Below, piece by piece: positions 51,960 to 60,303 of a DNA stretch of 64,000 nucleotides. How positions within the stretch are numbered: the first letter of the stretch is position 1; each line of letters opens with the position of its first letter. The notes beneath the pieces are model-generated. The model was not told the DNA's origin. It saw nothing but the letters and a program-made list of their open reading frames with translations, and made no database searches. This DNA is from Verrucomicrobium sp. GAS474 (GTDB taxonomy: Bacteria; Verrucomicrobiota; Verrucomicrobiia; Methylacidiphilales; GAS474), in the NCBI RefSeq assembly GCF_900105685.1, contig NZ_LT629781.1:3460611-3524610 (forward strand). The letters run 5' to 3'. The position numbers and the translations under genes were made by a program.

Positions 51960-52982
51960 TTACTGCGGCTTTCCCGCCTGCCATTCCCGCATCGGCTGGT
52001 AGCGGCCGCCATACATCAGGCAGAGCTTCTCGAAGAGGCGGTCGGTCCCGTCCTCCATCGGCCCCGCCGTCATCCCGAAGGTGTAGAGCCGGGGCTTCAC
52101 CGGCATCGCCGCCATCTCCTCCTGCACCTTCTCGATCACCTTCCACTCCGGCTCGTTGAGGCCCCCGTCGGTCGTCAGGAATAGCGTGTCCCCGCCGTTG
52201 CGCAATGCCTCGTGGATGCCCGCCACGAAGCGGGTACTCCCGCCCATGTCGGGGAGCTTGGAAAGGAACGCCTCGGCCCGCCGCTTCGCCTCGGGCGTCG
52301 CCGGGAGGGGATCGGGGGAGAGCGAGACCGCCCCGTCGGCGAAGAAGACGATGTTGAAGGAGACCTGCGGCGGAAGCCCCCGGATCGAGCGGCGGATCTC
52401 CTCCGTCGAGACCTCGAAGCGGCTCTTCCCCGTCCCGCCCGGCGCGGCGGGATCGGAAGGCTCCTGCATGCTCCCCGAGACATCGAGGAGATAGACCACC
52501 CGGCGGGAGGAGACCGCCATGTCGAACAACGCTACCCGCCCCTCCCCGCCCTCCTGGGAGGGGGCGTCGGTCGCCGCCGGGGCCGAAGGGGACGCCGCAG
52601 CCAGCGCCGGGGCCGAGGACGCCCGGTCGGTCTTCGCTGCCGTCGCCGCCGGGGGCGGCGTCGCCGCGAGGGGGCCGGGCGTCGGGGACGGGAGGAGCGG
52701 GGCGGGGGCCGGGCGGAGGGAGGCCGGAGCGGGCGTCGCCACCGAGGCGAGGGCCGGGAGGGAGGCGCCGCCCCCCTCGATCACCACCTCGGGGACGACG
52801 GGCGGGGTCTCCTGGAGCGTGTTGAAAAGGGGGAGGCCGCGGAAGAGCCCGAAGAGGGCGAGGTAAAGGACGACGGCCCCGACGAAGAGCCACCCCGTCC
52901 GCCCGAGCCCGCCGTAGCGGCCGCCCGAGGAGGGTGCCTCCCATCGCTGGGAGCGTTCCTTCTCTTCCTTACTTAGGCCCAT
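51960..52982 (-). CDS. Membrane-anchored von Willebrand factor A domain protein
   Basis: The protein has 340 residues. A basic N-terminus is followed by one transmembrane helix (GWLFVGAVVLYLALFGLF, about 29-46), then a 110-residue Ala/Pro/Ser-rich linker. Residues about 160-335 are a VWA domain with the metal-ion-dependent adhesion site VYLLDVSGSMQEPS, GGSTRF and TTDGGLNEP. The domain likely faces the periplasm and binds a protein partner. Its start overlaps the RelE-like gene by 14 bp, and the antiporter gene begins 22 bp after its stop, so the genes form one transcript. The partner is not evident. Confidence 0.87.
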   Translation of the reverse strand: MGLSKEEKERSQRWEAPSSGGRYGGLGRTGWLFVGAVVLYLALFGLFRGLPLFNTLQETPPVVPEVVIEGGGASLPALASVATPAPASLRPAPAPLLPSPTPGPLAATPPPAATAAKTDRASSAPALAAASPSAPAATDAPSQEGGEGRVALFDMAVSSRRVVYLLDVSGSMQEPSDPAAPGGTGKSRFEVSTEEIRRSIRGLPPQVSFNIVFFADGAVSLSPDPLPATPEAKRRAEAFLSKLPDMGGSTRFVAGIHEALRNGGDTLFLTTDGGLNEPEWKVIEKVQEEMAAMPVKPRLYTFGMTAGPMEDGTDRLFEKLCLMYGGRYQPMREWQAGKPQ

Positions 52983-53331
52983 CCAGCATCTTCCAGAATT
53001 CAGGGTTTTTCTGGAGCGCCTCGTCTTCCGCCGCGAGGACGGGGAGATTCGAGCGGAAAAGGAAATCCTTCAGCGTGTTCCGGTTCAGGACGCGATGGAC
53101 GATGATGCCCCGCTCCCCCTTCTCGAAATAGATCCGGTAATCGCCGACGCGGTAGCGGTAGATCGTCCGCCCCTCGCGCTCCAGGCGGCCGTAGTCGCCC
53201 TCGCCCCCGGCGCCGAAGTGCTCCGGGATCGATTCGAGGCTCGCCGTCACCGAGAGCTGCAGCACCGTCGGCAGCGCGGCCAATTCCTCGGCGCTAATGC
53301 TGTTGAAAATAATCTGGAAGGTCTTTTTCAA
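52969..53331 (-). CDS. RelE/ParE-like protein, no antitoxin visible
   Basis: From TTG 53331 this gives 120 residues (MKKTFQIIFNSISAEELAAL...). The central YRYRVGDYRIYFEKGERGIIVHRVLNRNTL is the end of a RelE/ParE fold, in which a curved sheet with 'YR.R.GDYRi.f' is followed by a His/Arg-rich strand. An ATG at 53409 would overlap the upstream gene by 59 bp, so the TTG is preferred but not proven. No antitoxin-sized frame lies on either side; the neighbours are NamZ-like (20 bp) and VWA (overlapping) genes. It may be a domesticated nuclease fold or an orphan toxin. Confidence 0.68.
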   Translation of the reverse strand: MKKTFQIIFNSISAEELAALPTVLQLSVTASLESIPEHFGAGGEGDYGRLEREGRTIYRYRVGDYRIYFEKGERGIIVHRVLNRNTLKDFLFRSNLPVLAAEDEALQKNPEFWKMLDGPK

Positions 53332-53350
53332 AGTAAGGGTGGTCGGGGGT

Positions 53351-54925
53351 CTAGGGAGGCGTCGTCTTGTACAGGAGATACTTCTCCCGCCGAACACGGA
53401 AATCGTCAAGGAAAGGCTGCCAGCTGGCGATCAAATCGGCGACCGGCTTCCGGGCGATCAGGTGGAGCCGCACCGTGTCGCCGCCGCACAGCTTGTCGAA
53501 GAGGTCGGTGTCGGACTTGCTCATCGAGGAGAGGACCTCGTGGCCCAGCTCCGTCTGGATCTCCTCGATCAGCGCCATCGAGGTCGTCATCAGGTTCGCC
53601 TTCGCCGGATCGGTGCAGATCACCTGGACCCCGGAGAGGAGCTTGTCCTTGTTCCCGAAATAGAACGGCTGGAAGAGCGTGGGGATGAAGAGCATCCCCG
53701 GCAGCTTCCGGTCCTCCATCCCCTTCTGGAGCGCATAGCGGTCGATCGTCGCCCCGCCGACCAGGCCGAAGGGGAGCGTGTAGCCGACCCCGTTCGCGAT
53801 CCCCGGGATATCGCCCCACAGCCCCGTCAGCACATAGCCGAAGGTGCTCTCCGGCGTCGGGATGTGGGGGGACGGCGGGACCCACGCCAGGTTCGTCTCC
53901 TTCCACGTCATCTCCCGCTTCCAGCCCTTCATCGGGATCACCGTCAGCTTCTTCGGGGCCGCCTTGATCCACCCCTCCCCCACGATCATCTGGGCCAGTT
54001 CCCCCATCGTGAGGCCGTGGACGTAGGGGATCGGAAGGTTCCCGACCAGGGAGCGGGACTTCAGGTCGAGGGCCAGCGTCTTCGCCCCCAGCGGCATCCC
54101 CTCCACGCGGTTCCCCCCGATCGGATTCGGCCGGTCGAGGACCATGAATTCCTTCCCCGCCTCCCCGCAGGCCTCCATCGCCAGCGCCATCGTCCCGATG
54201 AAGGTGTAGCTCCGCGCCCCGATGTCCTGGATGTCGAGGACCAGGACGTCGATGTCCTTCAACATGTCGGGGGTCGGCTTCTTCGTGTCGCCGTAAAGGG
54301 AATAGACCGGGAGCGAGGTCCGCGTGTCGACCGAACTCGCCACGTAAAGCCCCGCATGCTCCGCCCCGTAGACCCCGTGTTCCGGCCCGTAGAGGGCGAC
54401 CAGCTTCACGTTAGGAGCCGCCCGCAACACGTCGATCGTCGAGATCCCCTTCCGGTTCACCCCCGATTGATTCGTGATCAGCCCCACCCGCTTCCCCGCC
54501 AACGCCTTGAAATCATCGGCCGCCAACACATCGATCCCGAGGCGGACGACCTTCAACCCGGAAGACGCCGAAGGAGCCGTCGAGGCGGCGGGGGGGGAAG
54601 GGGCGGGTGTCGCCACCGTCGTCGTGATCGTCGTGGTGGTCGTCGTCGTCGGGCTCGGCGGCGCGGCCGGGACGCTCGCCGCACTCGCCGCCGGGGCCGC
54701 CGTCGGCGCGGGATCGGAGGGCGCTGCGGCGGGAGCCGTCGCCGTCACCGGCCCGGGCGCGACAGGCGGAGCCGGGGCCGGAGCGGGATCGGGCGTCGCC
54801 GACGGCGCGGGGGCCGAGGCCGCTGGGGCCGCAGTCGTCCCGCTTCCCGACGCCTCCTGCGCCCGGCCCAGGACCGGGCTCAGCGCCAAAAACGGCAACA
54901 GGAACAGGAAAGGACGGAAAGACAT
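53351..54925 (-). CDS. DUF1343/NamZ-like exo-beta-N-acetylmuramidase
   Basis: The protein has 524 residues with a signal peptide to about 22. An unusual low-complexity linker (about 24-120) of Ala, Pro and Ser with a Thr run comes next. From 125 on it is a full DUF1343 protein: LGIDVLAADDFKALAGKRVGLITNQSG, LVALYGPEHGVYG, VLVLDIQDIGARSYTFIGTM, FMVLDRPNPIGG and NLAWVPPSPHIPTPES, the longer motifs seen in parts. Characterised members (NamZ) release N-acetylmuramic acid from muropeptide glycans during wall recycling. It is first in the minus-strand run toward the antiporter. The long linker suggests surface or wall placement. Confidence 0.88.
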   Translation of the reverse strand: MSFRPFLFLLPFLALSPVLGRAQEASGSGTTAAPAASAPAPSATPDPAPAPAPPVAPGPVTATAPAAAPSDPAPTAAPAASAASVPAAPPSPTTTTTTTITTTVATPAPSPPAASTAPSASSGLKVVRLGIDVLAADDFKALAGKRVGLITNQSGVNRKGISTIDVLRAAPNVKLVALYGPEHGVYGAEHAGLYVASSVDTRTSLPVYSLYGDTKKPTPDMLKDIDVLVLDIQDIGARSYTFIGTMALAMEACGEAGKEFMVLDRPNPIGGNRVEGMPLGAKTLALDLKSRSLVGNLPIPYVHGLTMGELAQMIVGEGWIKAAPKKLTVIPMKGWKREMTWKETNLAWVPPSPHIPTPESTFGYVLTGLWGDIPGIANGVGYTLPFGLVGGATIDRYALQKGMEDRKLPGMLFIPTLFQPFYFGNKDKLLSGVQVICTDPAKANLMTTSMALIEEIQTELGHEVLSSMSKSDTDLFDKLCGGDTVRLHLIARKPVADLIASWQPFLDDFRVRREKYLLYKTTPP

Positions 54926-55137
54926 GAGATAGAATACCAGAAAAAGACCGGCGCGCTTGGCTGACGCGCTTCGATCGGCCCCCGTTCTAGAGGCTGTGAT
55001 TCACTTTGAAAAGGTCGCGTTCTTTCTAAAAGACGGAGCAAGCCCCGGCAATGCCCCGCCCCCCTCCCCGCTTGCCCTTCCCCCCAAATCCCCCTAACTT
55101 CTGGCTCCCGACCCCGATCCATCCCCGTCCCGACCCC

Positions 55138-55776
55138 ATGTCCTCCCCGTCCTTCCTCCAATCCCTCTACATCTTCCTCCTCTTCATCCCGCTGGTCACC
55201 CTCCACGAGGTCGCCCACGCCTGGGCCGCCCACTGGTTGGGCGACGACGAGGCCGAGGACGAAGGCCGCCTCACCCTCAATCCCCTCAGCCATATCGACA
55301 TCTGGGGGACCCTCATCCTCCCCGTCCTGAACTTCGTCCTCAACCACAGCCTCACCCCCCTCGGCTGGGGCCGTCCCGTCCCCTTCACCCCGGACGAGCG
55401 CCAGCCCCGGCTCCAGATGGTCCTCTTCGCCGTCGCGGGGCCCCTCGCCAGCCTCCTCATCGCCGTCATCCTCACCGCCTGCCGTACCCTTTTCCTCGCC
55501 CCCGACTCGACTTGGTGCAACCTCCTCGACACCGCCGCCTTCATCTCCGGCTTCATCGGCCTCTCCCACCTCCTCATCCCCATCCCCCCCTTCGACGGCT
55601 GGCTCCTCCTCGGCGCCTTCTTCCGCCTCCCCGAGGAGCTCATGAACCCCGGCAACGTCTGGTGGTTCGTCGCCTTCTTCGTCCTCCTCTCCTTCACCCC
55701 CCTCCTTTCGGCGATCGGCGCCCTCACCTATTACGTGCTGGCCCACACCGAACACCTCATCCTTTTCCTCAAATGA
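55138..55776 (+). CDS. Site-2 protease family (M50) membrane metalloprotease
   Basis: The protein has 212 residues from ATG 55138; the frame upstream is proline-rich and unlikely. The zinc motif is LHEVAHAW in the first helix, and the third ligand lies in LIPIPPFDGW (usual NPxDG, here PPFDG). Hydrophobic helices at about 5-25, 55-75, 95-120, 135-155 and 170-195 make a compact YwhC/S2P-like protein. The substrate is unknown. The stop overlaps the Mrp-type ATPase start as ATGA, so the two are translationally coupled. Confidence 0.87.
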   Translation: MSSPSFLQSLYIFLLFIPLVTLHEVAHAWAAHWLGDDEAEDEGRLTLNPLSHIDIWGTLILPVLNFVLNHSLTPLGWGRPVPFTPDERQPRLQMVLFAVAGPLASLLIAVILTACRTLFLAPDSTWCNLLDTAAFISGFIGLSHLLIPIPPFDGWLLLGAFFRLPEELMNPGNVWWFVAFFVLLSFTPLLSAIGALTYYVLAHTEHLILFLK

Positions 55777-56879
55777 ATTCCCCCCTACGCGAAGACCAGA
55801 TCATCGCCGCGCTGAAGACCGTCAAATACCCCGGATTCAGCCGGGACATCGTCTCCTTCGGCCTCGTGAAGGGGACCGCCATCGCCCCGATCGGAACCGG
55901 GGATCGCCAAAAGATCACCCTCCGCCTCGCCCTCGCCACCGCCGACAAGGAACTGCCCCGGCAGATCGACCTCGCCGTCCGCGACGCCCTCCACACCCTC
56001 CTCCCCGGCGGGGCCGACCTCGAGATCGAGGTCGAGATCGCCGTCGCCGCGCCGCCCGCCGCCGCCCCCCACGCCCACGCGCAGGCCCCCGGGGCCACCG
56101 GTCCCGTCTCCTACAAGACCGAGATCCCCGGCGTCCGCCACATCGTCGCGGTCGCCAGCGGCAAGGGCGGCGTCGGGAAATCGACCGTCGCCGCGAACCT
56201 CGCCGTCGCCTTGCGGCAGGCCGGATGGCGCGTCGGCCTCTGCGATTGCGACATCTACGGCCCCAGCATCGCCCACATGTTCGGCACCCGGGAAGCCCCC
56301 GTCGCCGAGGACGAGACGAGGATCCTTCCCATCGAGCGCCACGGCCTCCGCCTCATGAGCATGGGCTTCCTCCTCGAGGGGGACGCCCCCGCCGTCCTCC
56401 GCGGGCCGATGGTCACCCGCTACACCCAGCAGTTCCTCCGCAACGTCGCCTGGGGCGAGCTCGACATCCTCCTCCTCGACCTTCCCCCCGGCACCGGCGA
56501 CATCCAGCTCACCATCGTCCAGACCGTCGCCCTCTCCGGTGCGATCATCGTGACGACGCCGCAGGAAGTCGCCCTCATCGACGCCCGCAAGGCCGCCTCG
56601 ATGTTCCAGAAAGTCAACGTCCCCCTCCTCGGCCTCATCGAGAACATGAGCGCCTTCCTCTGTCCCGACAACGGCAAGCGGTACGCCATCTTCGGCTCCG
56701 ACGGCGGCAAGCACGAGGCCGCCCGCCTCGGCGTTCCCCTCCTCGGCGAGATCCCCATCGAGATCGCCCTGCGCGAATCGGGCGACGCGGGCGTTCCCCT
56801 CAGCCTTCACTCTCCCGAATCGGCGACCGCCCAGGCCTTCCTCGCTGCGGCGACGGCGATTCAGAAACGGCTCGGGTAA
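55773..56879 (+). CDS. Mrp/ApbC-type P-loop ATPase (Fe-S cluster carrier family)
   Basis: The protein has 368 residues from ATG 55773 (ATGA overlap with the protease gene). Residues 5-90 are a MIP18-like N-terminal domain (IIAALKTVKYPGFSRDIVSFG). Residues 120-365 are the ATPase with deviant Walker A GKGGVGKST (130-138), CDCDIYGPSIAHMFG, LLLDLPPGTGDIQLT and FGSDGGKHEA. In this family a CxxC pair before the IFG motif binds a bridging 4Fe-4S cluster. Here it reads LCPDNGKRY, so the second cysteine is missing. ATP-dependent cluster delivery is the family role; whether this member can hold a cluster is doubtful. Confidence 0.9.
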   Translation: MNSPLREDQIIAALKTVKYPGFSRDIVSFGLVKGTAIAPIGTGDRQKITLRLALATADKELPRQIDLAVRDALHTLLPGGADLEIEVEIAVAAPPAAAPHAHAQAPGATGPVSYKTEIPGVRHIVAVASGKGGVGKSTVAANLAVALRQAGWRVGLCDCDIYGPSIAHMFGTREAPVAEDETRILPIERHGLRLMSMGFLLEGDAPAVLRGPMVTRYTQQFLRNVAWGELDILLLDLPPGTGDIQLTIVQTVALSGAIIVTTPQEVALIDARKAASMFQKVNVPLLGLIENMSAFLCPDNGKRYAIFGSDGGKHEAARLGVPLLGEIPIEIALRESGDAGVPLSLHSPESATAQAFLAAATAIQKRLG

Positions 56880-56962
56880 GACTCCATTAAAGTTTTACAA
56901 AATATTTCCCGATTTTTAGGTAAAATACCTGAGCCGGTTATTGCGTTCAGCGGCCCCGCCAC

Positions 56963-56990
56963 TTGACAAACGCCCTCTCTCGCATATACA
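56963..56990 (+). promoter_or_regulatory. Sigma-70-type promoter
   Basis: TTGACA (56963-56968) and TATACA (56985-56990) are separated by 16 bp and lie 37 bp before the small gene at 57027. The -35 box is perfect. Confidence 0.6.
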
Positions 56991-57026
56991 GTGTAACTCG
57001 AAAGTGACACCCGCTTCATCGACCTG

Positions 57027-57266
57027 ATGGACACCTCGCACGATAACGAAAAGCTCTTCCGGAACTCCGCCCTGTATCAGGAATTCCTCGCCGAACGCGA
57101 AGAAATCCTCAAGCACAAGTGGTTGGAGAGTGAAAAGGCCGGTCAGGACGTCGGCTTTGAAAAAGCCCTCCTCGACTGGATCGTCAACCACCGCGCCACC
57201 TGGCGCGAACACCGCCACGGCGTCCTCCAGCGCCGCAGCGACGGCTCCCGCATCGGCGTTTCCTAA
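57027..57266 (+). CDS. Small charged protein of unknown function
   Basis: The protein has 79 residues, highly charged and helical (NEKLFRNSALYQEFLAEREEI, KHKWLESEKAGQDVGFEKAL, LDWIVNHRATWREHR). No family is recognised. It has a strong promoter of its own, and its short, compact sequence with WREHR near the end looks like a conserved bacterial small protein rather than a random frame. It lies between the Mrp-type gene and the histidine kinase gene, with AT-rich gaps on both sides. Confidence 0.7.
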   Translation: MDTSHDNEKLFRNSALYQEFLAEREEILKHKWLESEKAGQDVGFEKALLDWIVNHRATWREHRHGVLQRRSDGSRIGVS

Positions 57267-57396
57267 CGCCTGGAGAGGGCAGCCCCTCTTCCCTCCGGCC
57301 TCCTCCGGGCCTCTTTAACTTCAAAATAACCGGCTCTTGCCTTATTTTGTTATTTAAAATACTAAATCCATAGACTAAATATAAATAAATTCCCTC

Positions 57397-59535
57397 ATGC
57401 AAGACCAGCTCCTCTCCTTCTTCTCCCTCGATTCCGTCACCACCACCCGGAGCGAACAGGAGCGGACCTCCTCCGGCTTCCTCTATCCCCTCCCCGTCCC
57501 GGCTTCCCCTATCGGGCGCGCTCCCACCGAGGAGGAGGATCGCTTCCGCCTCGCCGCCCTCGGCTCCCGCACCGGCATCTGGGATTGGGACCTCGTCACC
57601 GGCAACGCCTACTTTTCCCCCATCTACGGGGAACTCCTCGGCTACCCGCAGGACGATCCCGCCCCCGACTCCCGGATCGCCGACTTCGAGGCCCGCCTCC
57701 ATCCCGACGAGCGGGAGCGGATCCGCGACATCCACATTGCCCACCTCGAAAACCGCGCCCCCTACGATTTCGAGTTCCGCATCCGCACGCGAAGCGGGAC
57801 CTACCAGTGGTACCGCAACCGGGGCCGCGCCTTCCACGACACCGCGGGCCGCCCCGTCCGGATGCTGGGGACGATCCACGAGATCAACGCCCGCCGCCGC
57901 GTCCTCGAGGAGCTGACGCAGCGCGAGCGGAAATTCCGCTCCGTCATCGAGACCGCCGCCAGCGTCATCATCGGAATCAACCTCGACTACACGATCTTCG
58001 AGTGGAACACCGAGGCCGAGCACGTCATCGGCGTGAAGCGCGAGGCCGCCCTCGGCCAGAGCTACCTCTCCCTCGCCGTCCCCGCCGAGCTCCGGGAGGA
58101 GATCACCCGCCGCATCGCCGCCGCCTTCCACGGCCATCCCATCCGGAACTACGAGATCCCCGTCACCCCCGCCCCGGCGGCCGGGGCCACCAGCGGGAAC
58201 GTCGCCACCCCGATCCTCCTCTGGAACATCTCGCGCCTCCTCGACGCCCACGACCTCCCCTCGGGGGCGATCCTCGTCGGCCTCGACATCACGGAGCGGA
58301 AGCGGGCCGAGCAGGAGCTCCACCAGAGCCGCCGCCTGAAGGCCGTCGGCGAGCTCGCGGCGGGCGTCGCCCACGAGTTCAACAACATCCTCACCCCGAT
58401 GCTCCTCCACGTGGAGAACGTCACCGCCCAGCTCGGCGACCGCCCCGGCCTCCAGGACGACCTCGCCGCCGTCGACCGGGCCATCCACTCCGCCGCGAAC
58501 CTCGTCAGCCGCATCATGCAGATGAGCAAGCCGGGGAACGAGAAGCTCGAGCTCCTCCGCCTCTCCGACATCGCCGGGGAGACCCTCCAGTTCATCCACC
58601 GCACCCTCGATCGCCGCATCCGGATCGAGACCGCCTTCGATCCCGACCTCCCCCCCGCCCTCTACAACCGGGGCAGCCTCTCCCAGGCCCTCATCAACCT
58701 GATCCTCAACGCCAAGGACGCCCTGGTCGATAAGTTGGACAAGGCGTCCGAGGGCGGCGATCCCGCCTGGGTCCCCACCATCGTCGTCGGCACCCGCGCC
58801 CTGATCGCCCAGCCTCCGGCGACCGCCACCGCCTCCGGGAAGCCGGAGCCCTTCCAGCAGCTCTACGTCACCGACAACGGCACCGGCATGTCGACCGAGA
58901 CCCGCCAATGGGTCTTCCAGCCCTTCTTCACCACGAAGGGGCCGCGCAAGGGGACCGGCCTCGGCCTCGCCGCCGTCTGGAGCTTCGTCGAGGCCGTCGG
59001 CGGCTTCATCGACCTCGAGAGCCGGCTCGGCCACGGCACCACCTTCCGCCTGAACCTCCCCCGCCGGACCCAGTCCGAAGAGCCCGCCGGGAAAAAGCCC
59101 CCCGGCAAGGCCCAGCCCGCCGCCCCCGCCAACCCCGCCCTCGGCCGCCAGATCCTCTATGCCGAGGACGACGACTTCGTCGCCGGGGCCATCGGCGCCT
59201 TCCTCCTCCGCCAGGGATTCGTCGTCTCCCGCCAAGCCGACGGCCTCGCCGCCCTCCGCGCCTACGAGGCCGAGCCCCGGCGCTGGGACCTCGTCCTCAC
59301 CGACCTCAACATGCCGAACCTTTCCGGCCTCGACCTCATCCGCGAGCTCCGCCGCGCGCCCCGAGATTACCGGGGCAAGATCGTCGTCTTCAGCGGCATG
59401 ATCTCCGAGGAAGCCCAGCAGCAGCTCGAGGAACTCGGCGTCGCCGCCATCCTCTCCAAGCCCCTCCTCCCCCAGGCCCTCCGGGACAAGCTGTGGGAAA
59501 TCCTGACGCCCGCGGAGGATGCCTGGGATATTTGA
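57397..59535 (+). CDS. PAS-domain hybrid histidine kinase
   Basis: The protein has 712 residues and no membrane helix, so it is soluble. A first PAS/PAC domain lies at 47-170 (TGIWDWDLVTGNAYFSP, FEFRIRTRSGTYQWYRNRG) and a second PAS at 178-300, ending in GLDITERKRAEQEL. The HisKA-like dimerisation helix carries His326 (GVAHEFNNILTPM). The ATPase domain has NLILNAKDAL, VTDNGTGM and GTGLGLAAVW. A C-terminal receiver domain (about 585-705) has acidic YAEDDDF, phospho-acceptor Asp636 in LTDLNMPN and Lys in ILSKPL. No partner regulator is adjacent. The signal is unknown; PAS domains suggest redox or small-molecule sensing. Confidence 0.92.
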   Translation: MQDQLLSFFSLDSVTTTRSEQERTSSGFLYPLPVPASPIGRAPTEEEDRFRLAALGSRTGIWDWDLVTGNAYFSPIYGELLGYPQDDPAPDSRIADFEARLHPDERERIRDIHIAHLENRAPYDFEFRIRTRSGTYQWYRNRGRAFHDTAGRPVRMLGTIHEINARRRVLEELTQRERKFRSVIETAASVIIGINLDYTIFEWNTEAEHVIGVKREAALGQSYLSLAVPAELREEITRRIAAAFHGHPIRNYEIPVTPAPAAGATSGNVATPILLWNISRLLDAHDLPSGAILVGLDITERKRAEQELHQSRRLKAVGELAAGVAHEFNNILTPMLLHVENVTAQLGDRPGLQDDLAAVDRAIHSAANLVSRIMQMSKPGNEKLELLRLSDIAGETLQFIHRTLDRRIRIETAFDPDLPPALYNRGSLSQALINLILNAKDALVDKLDKASEGGDPAWVPTIVVGTRALIAQPPATATASGKPEPFQQLYVTDNGTGMSTETRQWVFQPFFTTKGPRKGTGLGLAAVWSFVEAVGGFIDLESRLGHGTTFRLNLPRRTQSEEPAGKKPPGKAQPAAPANPALGRQILYAEDDDFVAGAIGAFLLRQGFVVSRQADGLAALRAYEAEPRRWDLVLTDLNMPNLSGLDLIRELRRAPRDYRGKIVVFSGMISEEAQQQLEELGVAAILSKPLLPQALRDKLWEILTPAEDAWDI

Positions 59536-59581
59536 CGCGCCCCGTTTTTTGACATCGCCCGCTCCTGCATTACTTTTGGGC

Positions 59582-59701
59582 ATGAAATGGGCATTCCTCG
59601 CATTGGGCGTCGTGGGCTACATCCTCTACCGCAAGCTCGACCAGCAATTGCAGCTCCAGCGCCAATTCGTCCGCGACAGGTCCCGCCTCCCCCTTCCCTG
59701 A
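59582..59701 (+). CDS. Possible tiny membrane protein
   Basis: A 39-codon frame (MKWAFLALGVVGYILYRKLD...) has one short hydrophobic helix, then a Gln/Arg-rich tail (QQLQLQRQFVRDRSRLPLP). It lies in the gap between the histidine kinase and pyrR genes on their strand. There is no ribosome-binding site. The hydrophobic-then-charged pattern is suggestive but could be chance. Confidence 0.3.
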   Translation: MKWAFLALGVVGYILYRKLDQQLQLQRQFVRDRSRLPLP

Positions 59702-59770
59702 CCGCGGGCCCCCGCTAACGCTTGCAGTCCCCTGCCGGATCGGGTAGTTCCATGAGACTCTCTTTATCCC

Positions 59771-60298
59771 ATGGAAACCCGGCCCCTCCTCGACGGCGCG
59801 CAGATCGCCGCCCTGATTGAACGCCTCGCCTCCGAGGTCGCCGCTTCCGTTTCTCAGCCCCAGTCCCTCGCCCTCGTCGGCCTCCCCACGCGGGGCGTCA
59901 CCCTGGCCCGCCGCCTCGCCGACCGGATCGGGGCGATCACCGGCAGCCAGATCCCCCCCGTCGGCCAGATCGACATCACCTTCCACCGGGACGACCTCAG
60001 CCAGCACCTCCCCATCCCCCACCAGACCGAGATCCCCTTCGACCCGACGGGGAAGACCGTCCTCCTCGTCGACGACGTCCTCTTCACCGGCCGGACGACC
60101 CGGGCCGCCCTCGACGCGCTGAACGACTTCGGCCGCCCCGCCGCCATCCGCCTCCTGGCGCTCGTCGACCGGGGCCACCGCCAGCTCCCGATCCAGGCCG
60201 ACTTCGTCGGGGCGGCCTTCACCACCTCCCTCGCCGACCGCGTCACCGTCCACTTCACCGAAAACGACGGCCACGATTCCGTCCTGCTCCAATCCTGA
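59771..60298 (+). CDS. pyrR: PyrR, pyrimidine regulator / uracil phosphoribosyltransferase
   Basis: The protein has 175 residues. The PRPP-binding motif is TVLLVDDVLFTGRTTRAAL. Also typical are LVGLPTRGVTLARRLADRI, IDITFHRDDLS and LLALVDRGHRQLPIQADFVG. PyrR binds pyr mRNA in Gram-positives and has UPRTase activity. It heads the pyr operon, 5 bp before pyrB. No attenuator with terminator and anti-terminator stems was seen in the 69 bp upstream, so control may differ from Bacillus. Confidence 0.94.
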   Translation: METRPLLDGAQIAALIERLASEVAASVSQPQSLALVGLPTRGVTLARRLADRIGAITGSQIPPVGQIDITFHRDDLSQHLPIPHQTEIPFDPTGKTVLLVDDVLFTGRTTRAALDALNDFGRPAAIRLLALVDRGHRQLPIQADFVGAAFTTSLADRVTVHFTENDGHDSVLLQS

Positions 60299-60303
60299 CG
60301 CCC

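Noticed and set aside
49775-52159. Plus-strand open frame of 794 codons opposite the antiporter gene
   Set aside because: Composition is extreme (Arg, His, Pro, Glu) and it mirrors a clear CPA2 antiporter on the minus strand. The same reasoning rejects the large frames at 47581-49332, 57184-59583, 1607-3331, 18027-20624 and 61278-62702.
59702-59770. PyrR attenuator upstream of pyrR
   Set aside because: The gap is only 69 bp and contains no terminator with T-run and no recognisable anti-terminator or PyrR-binding loop.
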